Of a stretch of DNA of 64,000 nucleotides, positions 7,515 to 16,058 are shown piece after piece. Position 1 is the first letter of the stretch. Every line of letters begins with the position of its first letter. The position numbers were made by a program, and so were the translations under genes. Source of the stretch: Planctomycetota bacterium (GTDB lineage Bacteria > Planctomycetota > UBA8742 > UBA2392); the NCBI GenBank assembly GCA_020849795.1, contig JADZFR010000022.1, positions 126,879-190,878 on the forward strand, in the 5' to 3' direction. A model generated the notes under the pieces. It made no database searches, was not told the DNA's origin, and saw only the letters and a list, made by a program, of their open reading frames with translations.

Positions 7515-8483
7515 GTGAACAACCCCGGGCTCAAGCTCATTTTCACCGGCGGCACAATCAGCATGCGCGACGACGCAGGCCGGGGCGCCGTGCCTGTGCT
7601 GTCCGGCGACGAACTGCTCAAGGATGTTCCGGGCCTGAGCAGCTTCTGCAGCGTACAGGTAGAAGACTTCGGCCAGCTCCCCGGCCCACACATGACGCCC
7701 GCGCGCATGTTTGAACTCAGTGATCGCGTGCAGGCCGCGCTGGTCAATCACGATGGTGTGGTCATCACCCACGGCACGGACACCCTTGAGGAAACCGCGA
7801 CGCTGCTCGACCTGCGGCACACGGGTGACAAGCCGGTCGTTCTCGTCGGCGCCATGCGCACAAGCAGCCAGCTTTCATGGGACGGCCCGATCAACCTGTA
7901 CCAGGGCTGCCGCGTCGCTGCCGACTCGCGCGCAAGGGGGCGCGGGGTCATGGTGGTCATGAACTCAACCGTGTTCGCAGCCAGCGAAGTCACCAAGACC
8001 TACACCGACGCCATTGACACATTTCAGTCGCCCGACGTCGGCCCGCTGGGCCTGTTTGACGGAGACGAATTGCGGCTGCATCGCTACCCGGTCGCGCGCA
8101 AGTCGCTCGTGGGCGGGCGGCTGGAACTGCGGGTGGGCCTGGTCGTTGCCAGCGCCGGCGACGACGGCAGCCTGATTGACAGTTGCATCAAGCGTGGCGA
8201 CCAAGGCCTGGTCATTGAGGCCATGGGCCGCGGCAACTTGCCGCCGCCGATGGCGGCGGCAGCCAGGCGCGCCGTTGAAGCAGGCGTGGTGACTGTGCTG
8301 ACCTCTCGCTGTTGGGGGGGCCGCGTGAGCGGCACCTATGGCTATGAAGGCGGCGGCGCGCGCTTGCGCGAGTTGGGGCTGGTGTTTGCGCCGGGCATAC
8401 CGGGACACAAGGCGCGCATGATCGTGATGGCCGCGCTGGGCGCCGGGATGGATGCAAAGGGGCTGCGCACATGGCTGAGTTAG
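7515..8483 (+). CDS. asparaginase-family amidohydrolase
   Basis: 322-aa type I/II bacterial asparaginase-like enzyme that would hydrolyse L-asparagine (or a related amide) to aspartate and ammonia. FTGGTIS carries the nucleophile threonine, VITHGTDTLEETA the second Thr-Asp pair, and VTKTYTDAIDTFQSP the conserved lysine. No signal peptide is present, so it is cytoplasmic. The start is GTG at 7515; the sequence immediately upstream lacks a ribosome site. The stop overlaps the coaB start by 13 bp, making it first in a tight four-gene run. Glutaminase or Glu-tRNA amidotransferase GatD-type activity cannot be excluded. Confidence 0.88.
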   Translation: MNNPGLKLIFTGGTISMRDDAGRGAVPVLSGDELLKDVPGLSSFCSVQVEDFGQLPGPHMTPARMFELSDRVQAALVNHDGVVITHGTDTLEETATLLDLRHTGDKPVVLVGAMRTSSQLSWDGPINLYQGCRVAADSRARGRGVMVVMNSTVFAASEVTKTYTDAIDTFQSPDVGPLGLFDGDELRLHRYPVARKSLVGGRLELRVGLVVASAGDDGSLIDSCIKRGDQGLVIEAMGRGNLPPPMAAAARRAVEAGVVTVLTSRCWGGRVSGTYGYEGGGARLRELGLVFAPGIPGHKARMIVMAALGAGMDAKGLRTWLS

Positions 8484-9148
8484 CTGCAAATGTGTTGATC
8501 ACAGCCGGGCCCACGCACGAGTATCTTGATGACGTGCGCTTTCTCGGCAATCCGAGCACCGGTCGCATGGGAATTGAGCTCGCAAGGGCCGCCAAGGCGG
8601 CGGGTGCGGCTGTCACGGTAGTGTGTGGCCCAACGCATCTTTCGCCGCCGCCGGGCATACGCTGGATCCCGGTGGTCAGTGCGCAGGACATGCTGATTGC
8701 GGCGAAAGAGCGCTTTCAAGCCTGCGACGTGTTCATCGCCAGCGCGGCGGTCAGCGACTATCGACCGAAGGAGCGCTTCGATGGCAAGCTCAAGAAAGGC
8801 GCTAAGGACGTGACGCTTTCTCTTGTGCAGAATCCGGACATTCTCAAGACACTCGGCAAGAAGCGCCGCGACGATCAGGTGATCGTCGGTTACAGCCTCG
8901 AAGTCAAAGACCCCTTGAAGCACGGTCTGAAAAAGTTGAAAGCAAAGCACTGCGACCTGATGGTGGTCAACACGCCCGGGCACTTTGGCGAAGGCTCGGA
9001 GCACGTCTGGATCATCAATGATCGCGGAGTGGTGGCAGAGTTGCCGCCCTCGGGCAAAGCTGCGGTCGCGGTGAAGGTGATTGAGCTGGCGGCATTGCTG
9101 CATGCCGGCGCAGGCGTTCCACTACTCCGGGGTTTCGACGGGGCATGA
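8471..9148 (+). CDS. coaB: phosphopantothenate-cysteine ligase domain protein (CoaB)
   Basis: 225 aa matching the CoaB half of the usual bifunctional CoaBC protein, which joins cysteine to 4'-phosphopantothenate in coenzyme A synthesis. It begins with ITAGPTHEYLDDVRFLGNPSTGRMG, the nucleotide-binding opening of CoaB. ASAAVSDYRP, KLKKGAKDV and VQNPDILKTLG follow, as in the active ligase. No CoaC flavoprotein decarboxylase domain is fused or adjacent, so the decarboxylase must be encoded elsewhere. It overlaps the asparaginase gene by 13 bp and the next gene by ATGA. Confidence 0.87.
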   Translation: MAELAANVLITAGPTHEYLDDVRFLGNPSTGRMGIELARAAKAAGAAVTVVCGPTHLSPPPGIRWIPVVSAQDMLIAAKERFQACDVFIASAAVSDYRPKERFDGKLKKGAKDVTLSLVQNPDILKTLGKKRRDDQVIVGYSLEVKDPLKHGLKKLKAKHCDLMVVNTPGHFGEGSEHVWIINDRGVVAELPPSGKAAVAVKVIELAALLHAGAGVPLLRGFDGA

Positions 9149-10014
9149 TGCGCTTCTTTGCATTTGACCGGCACGGGGAGAGGCACCTTGGCGTCGAGCG
9201 CCAGGGGGTGCAGCACGACATTACGCGCGGCGCCGTGCGCGACTTCGGCAAACGAGAGATCATCGAGTTTCTGCGCGCCGACGAGCTTGATGCGCTGATC
9301 GCTTCGATTGCTCGAGAAACGCTGTTGCTCGAAGAGCTGCCAGGCACGATCGACTGGCTGCCGCCGATTCCGCGGCCGGGCAAGATTCTGGCCATGGTCC
9401 AGAACTATCGAAAGCACGCAGCCGAGTTCGGCAACACGGCGCCACCTGCGCCGGTCTGGTTCAGCAAGCTGACAACCAGCCTTGCCGGACACAACCACGC
9501 GATCGTGGTGCCCGAGTGGGTGGATGGGCGCGTGGACCACGAAGTAGAGCTGGGCGTGGTGATCGGGCGGCATGTGAACGCGCTGAAGTCCGGGGCGCTC
9601 GATTGCGTCGCCGGGTACACAATCATCAATGATGTCAGCGCGCGCCGCGTGCAGAAGGATGACCGCGAGAACAAGCACCCGTGGCTGCGCAGCAAGAACT
9701 TTGACACGTTCACACCGATGGGACCCTACTTCGTGCCCGCGCGTTTTGTGCCGGAACCCCAGAAACTGCGCATTGCCTGCCGGGTGAACGGTGAAACCAG
9801 GCAGGATGCGACCACGTTCGACATGATCCACGACATAGAGGGCATCATCATCGAGATGTCTCGTTGGATGACCCTGGAGCCCGGGGACGTTATCGCTACA
9901 GGCACACCCGAAGGTGTCGGCAACCTCGCGGGCGGCGACGTGTGCGAGTGCGAAATCGAGGGGCTCGGTGTGCTTCGAAACACGGTGGAACGCGCCGAAA
10001 GAAAGCAGGATTGA
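9145..10014 (+). CDS. fumarylacetoacetate hydrolase (FAH) family protein
   Basis: 289 aa. A short N-terminal domain is followed by an FAH catalytic domain. MVQNYRKHAAEFG, the metal-binding DHEVELGVVIG, INDVSARRVQ, KNFDTFTPMGPY and the closing VIATGTPEGVG are all present, so the divalent metal site looks complete. The family includes fumarylpyruvate hydrolases, acylpyruvases and oxaloacetate tautomerases; the substrate cannot be fixed from sequence. Two successive ATGs (9145 and 9148) are possible starts; the first overlaps the coaB stop. The stop abuts the DHH gene's GTG directly. Confidence 0.85.
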   Translation: MMRFFAFDRHGERHLGVERQGVQHDITRGAVRDFGKREIIEFLRADELDALIASIARETLLLEELPGTIDWLPPIPRPGKILAMVQNYRKHAAEFGNTAPPAPVWFSKLTTSLAGHNHAIVVPEWVDGRVDHEVELGVVIGRHVNALKSGALDCVAGYTIINDVSARRVQKDDRENKHPWLRSKNFDTFTPMGPYFVPARFVPEPQKLRIACRVNGETRQDATTFDMIHDIEGIIIEMSRWMTLEPGDVIATGTPEGVGNLAGGDVCECEIEGLGVLRNTVERAERKQD

Positions 10015-11037
10015 GTGGACGAGTCCAGGGCAGACTACAGCGGCGCAGCCAACCTGCTTCTGCAGGCGCGTCGCGTCGTGCTGGGTGGCCACCCGCAGAT
10101 GGATGGCGACGCCTTGGGCAGCCTGCTGGCATTGCGCGCTGCGCTGATTGCGTCAGGGCGAGAGTGCATCGCGGTTACGCAGGACAACGACGCCGGCAAA
10201 TACGGCTTTCTTGAGGGCGCGGATTCGCTGCTGCCGATCCAGCAGGTTGAATCGCTGCAGGGTTACGACACCTGCGTCATGGTCGATTGCGGCGCCGAAA
10301 GCCGTGCCCGCGGCATCTTGCAGCGCCTGGCGCCGGGAACGCGGGTGCTGAACCTCGACCATCACATCGACAACCCGGGCTTTGGCGACGTTGCGGTCGT
10401 GTTGCCGCACGCCAGCAGCAGCGGCGAAGTTGTGTTTCACACCCTGAAGCAGGCGGGCATTCCGCTGAACAAGGCGGCGGCCGAGGCACTGTTCGTCGCC
10501 ATTGTGACCGACACCGGGCGCTTCATGTTCAGCAATAGCACGCCCGACGCCTATCGCATTGTCGCGCAGCTGGTTGAAGACTACGCGCTGGAAGTGTCCG
10601 CCCTGACCGGGCACATTTACCGCAGTAAGTCCATCGAACGTTTGAAGCTGGAGTCCATGGTGGCGGGCACGCTGGCCGTGCACATGGATGGCAAGCTGGC
10701 GGTTGCCACAGTGACACGCGAGATGCTTGAGACAACGGGCTGCAACGAAGCCGACGCCGCGGAAATGGTGACCATCCCGAAGTCGTTGCGGGGCTCGATG
10801 GTCTGCATCCTGTTCCGGGAGAGCGCGCCCGACGACCTGAAAGTCAGCTGGCGCAGCGAAGGCCAGATTGCGGTGAATGAAATCGCCGCGTTGTTCAACG
10901 GCGGCGGGCACCTGCGCGCATCAGGCGCCAACGTGCGCGGCAGGCCGGTGCAGGAAGCCGAACGTGAAATTGTGCATGCCACGATCACGGCGCTGACAGC
11001 CACGCTCAAGCAAACCGGTGGCGCGATCATCGTCTAG
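10015..11037 (+). CDS. DHH/DHHA1 phosphoesterase (NrnA-like)
   Basis: 340 aa. Motif I GGHPQMDGDALGS, motif II VMVDCGA, motif III NLDHHIDN, motif IV IVTDTGRFMFSN and the DHHA1 motif GGGHLRASG are all present, giving a complete Mn2+ site. Such proteins degrade nanoRNA (2-5 nt) and/or pAp, and some cleave cyclic dinucleotides; this one has no PAS or GGDEF part, so NrnA is the nearest assignment. GTG start at 10015 follows the FAH stop with no gap. It is last in the plus-strand run and converges with the AMP-binding gene, with 12 bp between the stops. Confidence 0.85.
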   Translation: MDESRADYSGAANLLLQARRVVLGGHPQMDGDALGSLLALRAALIASGRECIAVTQDNDAGKYGFLEGADSLLPIQQVESLQGYDTCVMVDCGAESRARGILQRLAPGTRVLNLDHHIDNPGFGDVAVVLPHASSSGEVVFHTLKQAGIPLNKAAAEALFVAIVTDTGRFMFSNSTPDAYRIVAQLVEDYALEVSALTGHIYRSKSIERLKLESMVAGTLAVHMDGKLAVATVTREMLETTGCNEADAAEMVTIPKSLRGSMVCILFRESAPDDLKVSWRSEGQIAVNEIAALFNGGGHLRASGANVRGRPVQEAEREIVHATITALTATLKQTGGAIIV

Positions 11038-11049
11038 GATGTTCGCCTT

Positions 11050-13071
11050 CTATTCTTCTTCGTCGCGCTGGATCGGGCGTTTGGTTCCCTGGATCAGCTT
11101 GCGCAGCTCAATCACGCGAGTCTTGCCTGCCACGTCCTGCGGCAACCTGCGTGCAAAGATGATGCTGCTTGGCCTCTTTTTCTCGGGCAGCTTGGCCGCG
11201 AGGTAGCGGCGAATGTCCTGCTGCACGGTTTCGGCCTGGCTGTCATTGGCTGGCAGGCGCCCGCTTTCCGGCCCGCCAGAGAACGTTCCGGCTTTCATGA
11301 CGACCCACGTGGTGACCTGCGGTCCTTTGCGCGGGTGGTCAATGCCGACAGTTGCGACATTCTCGACCTTTTCGTGCGCGAACAGCAACTCATCCACTTC
11401 GCGCGGCATCATGCGTTCGCTGCCCAGGTCAATCGCCTCGCCCTTTTTGCCCAGCACGAACAGAAAGCCGTCGCGATCGATCCGCCCCATGTCGCCCGTA
11501 TGGAACCAGCCCCCGGCAAACGCCACGGGGTTAAGCTGCGGCCGGTGCAGGTACTCTTTGAGCACGTTTTCGCCCCAGACGCAGATTTCGCCCGGCTCAT
11601 CAATGTCGGCGGTCGGGAACATTGCCGGGCTCATGCGCTGCAAGCTGTTCGGTTGCCACTCGGTCAGTGGGCGTGCCGGTTGCCGGTCATCCTGGATCGC
11701 TACCTTGTTACCGACGGCGACTCCAACGCTGCCTACGCGGCGTGTGCCGTCGCCGGGGTTCAGGGTGGCGAAACAGGTGGTTTCGGCCATACTGAAACCC
11801 TCGATAACCGGCGTCAGGAAGCACTTCTCAAACGCCTTCTGCACCGCGGAAGGCAGTGGGGCGGCGCCGCAGATCACGCGCTCCAGGCTGCTGATGTCGT
11901 GGGCACGGGCAAGGCCCTTTTCGCGGGCCTCGGTGTCATTACGTTGCGCAAGCGCGCCAGGGCTTTCGTGGGGTGCCGGCCAGGGTGCGCTCACCTTTGC
12001 GCGTCCGCGGGCTGCCTCTGATAATTCGCGGTCGGCAAGAATCCCCAGCATGCTGGGCACGGCCGAAAGAGTTGTCACGCGGTAGCGCTCAACGGCCTTC
12101 CAGACGCGGCTGACACTGAACTCGCGCGAAAGCACGACGCTGCCGCCCATCACGAGCGGCAAGAACAGCGACGTGACCTGTCCGTTTGCATGAAACAGCG
12201 GCAGCACGCTCATGACGCGCTGATCGTTGCCTAAATTCAGCCAGACCGAAAGCCAACGTGCCGACGTCATGAACTGGCGGTGCTGCAGTATCGCACCCCG
12301 CGGCTGGTCAAGCTGGTGACCGGTGTAGACAATCTCGGCTTCGTCCCACCAGCGCGGGTGTTCGGTCGGCAGCTCGGCATCGCTGGCGGCTTCGAGGCTC
12401 GTGTGCAAGTCAAGAACCTGGGGGCCTTCAGCAGCCTGCGCCTTCTTGGAGTTGCGGCTGCGATCGAGGTTGTCCGCCACCAGAACCGCATCGAGGCCCG
12501 GCAAGAGTTGCAGGTCGCCAAGCTCATGAAACGTGTTGCTGTCGGTGACCAGGTAGTTTGCGCCGCAGTCTTCGAGCGCAAAGCGCAATGTCTCAACCGG
12601 CAGCGCCAGGTTCAATGGCACGGCGATGTAGCCGCCCTTCATCGCCCCCAGCAGGCCAAAGACGAAGTCCGGCGAGTTCGGCAACACCAGCGCCACGCGG
12701 CTGCCGGTAGTGGCACCCAAGCCGCGCAAGAGGTTTGCCACGCGGTTCGTACGTTCGTCAAGTTTGGCGAAGCTGTACTCGCGCCCGTCGTCTTCATTGA
12801 TCAAGAACGTGCGTGCGCCCAGCTTTGCGGCCTGGCCCTCGATCAGCGCGCGAACATTTTCGTATTCTCCGAAGCGCCGAAGCGGCTCGGTAAAGCGCGG
12901 CCGCACGTTGCTGGTGCTGTGCTTGCCTTTGGGCGCCTTTGGCATTGTCGCTGTTGCAGCCTCTGACTTACGTGCGACTGCCGTGGCGGCTTTCTTTGCT
13001 GTCGAAGCGCGTGCTTTGCCTGCCAGTTTTGCCGGCTTCTTCGATTTCTGCATCTTGGGTTTGGGCGCCAT
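11050..13071 (-). CDS. AMP-binding (acyl-CoA synthetase-like) protein with degenerate ATP loop
   Basis: 673 aa of the ANL superfamily. Residues 1-55 are a Lys/Ala-rich basic tail like histone H1, followed by an adenylation domain: LPLFHANGQVTSLFLPLVMGG, GAAPLPSAVQKAFE, EGFSMAETT, WFHTGDMGRIDRDG and, near the end, the A10-type lysine in VAGKTRVIELRKL. The signature ATP phosphate-binding loop is eroded: Y249-G259 reads YTGHQLDQPRG where active enzymes have YTSGTTGxPKG, so the Ser/Thr/Gly residues that hold the phosphates are missing. It may be inactive, altered in substrate, or a regulatory relative. A region around residues 365-400 is an unusual insertion. Start site in the basic tail is uncertain; no clear ribosome site. 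Confidence 0.8.
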   Translation of the reverse strand: MAPKPKMQKSKKPAKLAGKARASTAKKAATAVARKSEAATATMPKAPKGKHSTSNVRPRFTEPLRRFGEYENVRALIEGQAAKLGARTFLINEDDGREYSFAKLDERTNRVANLLRGLGATTGSRVALVLPNSPDFVFGLLGAMKGGYIAVPLNLALPVETLRFALEDCGANYLVTDSNTFHELGDLQLLPGLDAVLVADNLDRSRNSKKAQAAEGPQVLDLHTSLEAASDAELPTEHPRWWDEAEIVYTGHQLDQPRGAILQHRQFMTSARWLSVWLNLGNDQRVMSVLPLFHANGQVTSLFLPLVMGGSVVLSREFSVSRVWKAVERYRVTTLSAVPSMLGILADRELSEAARGRAKVSAPWPAPHESPGALAQRNDTEAREKGLARAHDISSLERVICGAAPLPSAVQKAFEKCFLTPVIEGFSMAETTCFATLNPGDGTRRVGSVGVAVGNKVAIQDDRQPARPLTEWQPNSLQRMSPAMFPTADIDEPGEICVWGENVLKEYLHRPQLNPVAFAGGWFHTGDMGRIDRDGFLFVLGKKGEAIDLGSERMMPREVDELLFAHEKVENVATVGIDHPRKGPQVTTWVVMKAGTFSGGPESGRLPANDSQAETVQQDIRRYLAAKLPEKKRPSSIIFARRLPQDVAGKTRVIELRKLIQGTKRPIQRDEEE

Positions 13072-13163
13072 GGTCGGGTCTCGAGCTGCCGCGTCAGGTT
13101 AGCGTGCGGGGCTGGAGTCTCAAGGCAGCCGGGTGTGTCAGAAAGCCGGTCGGCATTTCCCAC

Positions 13164-13183
13164 ACACTTTGTGGATAAAGTGT
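13164..13183. promoter_or_regulatory. DnaA box 1 inside an inverted repeat
   Basis: ACACTTT (13164-13170) and AAAGTGT (13177-13183) form a 7-bp inverted repeat around a 6-bp centre. The consensus DnaA box TGTGGATAA occupies 13170-13178. The palindrome around it could be a site for a second dimeric regulator. Confidence 0.5.
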
Positions 13184-13413
13184 CAGTGTCGGTGCCGGGG
13201 TGGCTCAAAATCAAGGTTCCGGCAAAATCCCGCGCCGAAAGTTCATACTGGGTCTGAAACTGAGTCTGATGTCAAACAGGGTTCTAAGTATAACGATATC
13301 TGTAGCTTAGGGTGTGTCAGTGAAATCACATGTTATAAGTTACGTTGTGTAATGCTCAGGCTCGGCCAACCAAGTCTTCACGCCCGTGCCAGCAGCCAAA
13401 GCCCACAAAACTT

Positions 13414-13422
13414 TGTGGATAA
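13414..13422 (-). promoter_or_regulatory. DnaA box 2
   Basis: A second exact TGTGGATAA (TTATCCACA on the minus strand). It shares the wider context ACTTTGTGGATAAA with box 1 in the same orientation, 244 bp away, so the two sites look related by more than the 9-mer alone. Confidence 0.5.
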
Positions 13423-13483
13423 AACGTCTGCTATTGGCCGTCCGCCGCCCCGGTGGCCCGATTTCGGGTTTCAAGCTGTGGGG

Positions 13484-14461
13484 CTATCCGCGCAGCGACT
13501 TGCTGAATGCCTCGGTTAGTGCGGGCACTACTTCCTCGACCGTGCCGATGATTCCGTAGTCAGCAACTTTGAAAATCGGCGCGTTCTCGTCTTTGTTGAT
13601 CGCGACGATTACTTTGCTGCCGCTCATGCCCGCAAGATGCTGGATCGCGCCGCTGATTCCGCACGCAATGTACAGCTTTGGACTGACAGTCTTGCCCGTT
13701 TGTCCGACCTGGTCGCCGTGCGGGCGCCAGCCCGCATCAACCACAGCACGCGAGGCGCCAACTGCCGCGCCAATCGCATCGGCCAGTTTCTCGAGGTTCT
13801 GCCAGTTCTGTTTGCCTTCGCCCGCCGGGTCTTTCAAACCGCGGCCGCCTGAGACCACCACTTCCGCTTCAGCGACATCAAGCTTGCCGCGCACACCTTC
13901 AACGATCTCGCGCACAACAGCCATCAATGAGGCAGCGTCGAATCCGACTGCCACGGGCTCAATCTTGGCGGCATCGGAAGATGTTGCTTCGCCAAAGGCA
14001 TTCGGTCGCAAGGTCGCCCACAGAGTCCCAGGCGCCTGCACTGCCAGCATTGCTTTACCGGCATACACCGGTCGCACGGCAACGGGTTTGCCGCCTTCAA
14101 CTTTCAGTTCGGTGCAGTCTGCGGCAAGTCCGCACTTCGCACGCGCCGCCGCCCGCGCGACAAAATCTTTGCCCATAGGAGTTGCGCTTGCCAGGACCAC
14201 CGCGGCGCGCGTAGCTGCCGCCTGGTCGGCCAGTATGCGGGCGTAGCCGTCGGGGCTGTATGCCTTGATCGCATCACCAGACGCGACCAGCACTCTGCCC
14301 GCGCCCTTCTTCCCAAGTTCGCCGCCGTCGCCGCCGATCACCAACGCGATTGCAGTGCCGCCAAGCTCAGTGGCAAGTCGGCTGCCAGCGCCCAGCGCTT
14401 GCAAGGCGGCCTTCACGGGCTTGCCTTCGCTGTATTCAACAAACACGAGTACATCCGGCAT
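13484..14461 (-). CDS. etfA: electron transfer flavoprotein subunit alpha
   Basis: About 325 aa. It pairs with EtfB and carries the FAD that accepts electrons from acyl-CoA and other dehydrogenases. The C-terminal FAD domain is intact: [63 protein letters not shown] and VADYGIIGT. The ATG at 14461 is preceded by a GAAGGA ribosome site; a TTG two codons upstream is less likely. It lies 18 bp after etfB, as in most genomes. Its adjacency to an acyl-CoA-synthetase-like gene, across the DnaA-box region, fits fatty-acid oxidation but is not proof. Confidence 0.95.
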   Translation of the reverse strand: MPDVLVFVEYSEGKPVKAALQALGAGSRLATELGGTAIALVIGGDGGELGKKGAGRVLVASGDAIKAYSPDGYARILADQAAATRAAVVLASATPMGKDFVARAAARAKCGLAADCTELKVEGGKPVAVRPVYAGKAMLAVQAPGTLWATLRPNAFGEATSSDAAKIEPVAVGFDAASLMAVVREIVEGVRGKLDVAEAEVVVSGGRGLKDPAGEGKQNWQNLEKLADAIGAAVGASRAVVDAGWRPHGDQVGQTGKTVSPKLYIACGISGAIQHLAGMSGSKVIVAINKDENAPIFKVADYGIIGTVEEVVPALTEAFSKSLRG

Positions 14462-14479
14462 GGACAATCCTTCGCGTAA

Positions 14480-15229
14480 TCAGATTACCTTGGCTTCTTC
14501 GCGCAGCAGGCGAACCAGCTCATTCACTGCATCGGCGCCCTTGCCCACAATTTTGCCGTCCGCCCGCGGAGGCGGCGGCTGCAGGCGCAGCACAGCTACT
14601 CCGTCAGCGGGCGCGTTTGCCGGCGTCTCGGCCACGACCGTCTTCTTGGCAGCCATAATGCCCTTCATGTTCGGGCTGCGGTACTTGTTCAGGCCCTTCT
14701 GGCACGTCACCACGGCGGGCAGCTTGATGTAGTACTTCTCGCGCTTGCCGCCGGCCGCCAGGCGCTCAATCTGCGCAGCGCCATCGGCGACTTCCATGCT
14801 CACGGCTACGCTGACGCTGGGCAGACCCAGAAGTTCGGCCACCATCTGGCCTGTGGACGCGCTCTGGTTGTCTACGCTGTTCCAGCCGAACAACACAATG
14901 TCGTGAGGCAGCGACTTGAGACGCGCCGCAAGCGCGCTGGCGGTCGCCCACGAGTCGCGAAACGCCTCGTCGACAAGTAACTCGGCGGCGTCGCAGCCCA
15001 TGGCGATTGCGGTGCGCACCTCTTTGGTGGCTTCTTTTGAGCCCATGCACAGCACGGTGACTTTGCCCGTGTGCTTCTCTTTCAACTGGATGGCGGCTTC
15101 AATCGCGAACTTGTCGTACTCGCTGATGTCGTAGTTGATCCCCGCGGGCTCGTAGTTCTTGCCGTCGGCGGCGGGTTTGATGCGCGCGTCGGTGGTGGGC
15201 GCGCGGCGAATGCACACGACTATTTCCAT
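14480..15229 (-). CDS. etfB: electron transfer flavoprotein subunit beta
   Basis: 249 aa, normal length. EtfB binds AMP structurally and completes the ETF heterodimer. It opens with MEIVVCIRRAP and has INYDISEYDKFAIEAAIQLKE, VTVLCMGSKEA, VLFGWNSVDNQSASTGQMVAELLGLP and LPAVVTCQKGLNKYRSPNMKGIMAAKK, the last two being the family's adenosine and recognition-loop regions. The recognition loop contacts partner dehydrogenases. First gene of the etfBA pair, divergent from the AMMECR1 gene. Confidence 0.95.
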   Translation of the reverse strand: MEIVVCIRRAPTTDARIKPAADGKNYEPAGINYDISEYDKFAIEAAIQLKEKHTGKVTVLCMGSKEATKEVRTAIAMGCDAAELLVDEAFRDSWATASALAARLKSLPHDIVLFGWNSVDNQSASTGQMVAELLGLPSVSVAVSMEVADGAAQIERLAAGGKREKYYIKLPAVVTCQKGLNKYRSPNMKGIMAAKKTVVAETPANAPADGVAVLRLQPPPPRADGKIVGKGADAVNELVRLLREEAKVI

Positions 15230-15332
15230 GGATGACTCGCTTGTCGGTCGTTGGATGGGCGTGCAGGCCCACGGTTCCTATGATGCGGCCCGGAGCATAT
15301 TCGCTCGCGCAACGACCGCAAGGAGTTAGTCA

Positions 15333-15920
15333 ATGCAGCAAGGCAAAGGGCCATTGTCCGCCAGCGAGGGCCGCGAGGCGTTGATGCTGGTTCGTTCAAG
15401 CCTTGAGCATTTCATCTTGAACGGGCGCCTGCTTGTGCCGACGAAACCTTTCACTGGCGGCCTCGCGACACCGTGCGGCGCGTTCGTCAGCTTGCACACA
15501 CGCGACGGGGAACTGCGCGGGTGTATTGGTCACATGCAGAGCGACGGCCCCCTGGGCGAACTGTTGCTCGAACTTGCCGTGGCGGCCGGCACGCGTGACA
15601 GCCGCTTCCCCGCCGTGACCAAACAAGAGCTGCCCGATCTGGTCTACGAAGTCAGCGTCCTGACGCCGATGGTGCCGACGGATCCTGCGAAGGTCGTGCC
15701 TGGCGTTCACGGGCTGTACGTGCGACGCGGCCATCGCTCGGGCGTGCTGCTGCCGCAGGTGGCGACGGAGTGGGGGTGGGACCGCGAAGAGTTTCTGGCC
15801 CACACCTGCAACAAAGCCGGCCTGCCCGCTGATGCCTGGAAGCAACCCGGCACCGAGGTCCTGACGTTCACGGCGCAGGTGGTGTCGGAGGAACCCGGGA
15901 GTCCTTCTGGCCCGCCTTGA
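15333..15920 (+). CDS. AMMECR1-domain protein
   Basis: 195 aa with the AMMECR1 fold. The invariant LRGCIG is present, with flanking GAFVSLHTRDGE and HMQSDGPLGELLLELAVAAGTRDSRFPAVTKQELPDLVYEVSVL, and a later SGVLLPQVATEWGWDREEFLAHTC. In many bacteria the domain sits beside or fused to MEMO-like and radical SAM proteins; neither is present here. Biochemical role remains unknown in the family. Its 3' end is overlapped by a convergent small gene. Confidence 0.9.
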   Translation: MQQGKGPLSASEGREALMLVRSSLEHFILNGRLLVPTKPFTGGLATPCGAFVSLHTRDGELRGCIGHMQSDGPLGELLLELAVAAGTRDSRFPAVTKQELPDLVYEVSVLTPMVPTDPAKVVPGVHGLYVRRGHRSGVLLPQVATEWGWDREEFLAHTCNKAGLPADAWKQPGTEVLTFTAQVVSEEPGSPSGPP

Positions 15921-16002
15921 TCAAACCGAAGTAGATGAACACAAGCATCCCGGCGCCAAGCGCCAGAGAAAGCCCCAACCCGAGAATGATGTACCACGAC
16001 AT
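15868..16002 (-). CDS. small membrane protein (44 aa)
   Basis: Short frame beginning MSWYIILGLGLSLALGAGML, followed by VFIYFGLIKAGQKDSR and a Pro-rich end. It has one strong membrane helix (about residues 4-28) and then a basic stretch, as in CcoS- or CydX-size accessory proteins, though no family match is recognised. The last 53 bases overlap the end of the convergent AMMECR1 gene, which weakens the call. A GCTAGAACGGCGG stretch precedes the ATG and gives a weak ribosome site. Confidence 0.45.
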   Translation of the reverse strand: MSWYIILGLGLSLALGAGMLVFIYFGLIKAGQKDSRVPPTPPAP

Positions 16003-16058
16003 GCCGCCGTTCTAGCGCGCGCCGGGGCGCAGGCAATCCCGCGCCCCGGCCGGCGCTG

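Larger units (their letters stand above)
13072..13483. other. AT-richer intergenic region with two DnaA boxes (candidate oriC or DnaA-controlled site)
   Basis: This 412-bp gap holds no convincing gene. It contains two perfect DnaA 9-mers (TTATCCACA on the minus strand), an 11-bp direct repeat GGGTGTGTCAG (13131-13141 and 13310-13320), and a markedly AT-rich core: 25 of 70 bases are G or C in 13281-13350, in otherwise GC-rich DNA. These are the ingredients of a replication origin. Only two consensus boxes are seen and no dnaA, dnaN, gidA or parAB is adjacent, so a DnaA-regulated promoter or titration site is an alternative. Both flanking genes are on the minus strand. Confidence 0.5.
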
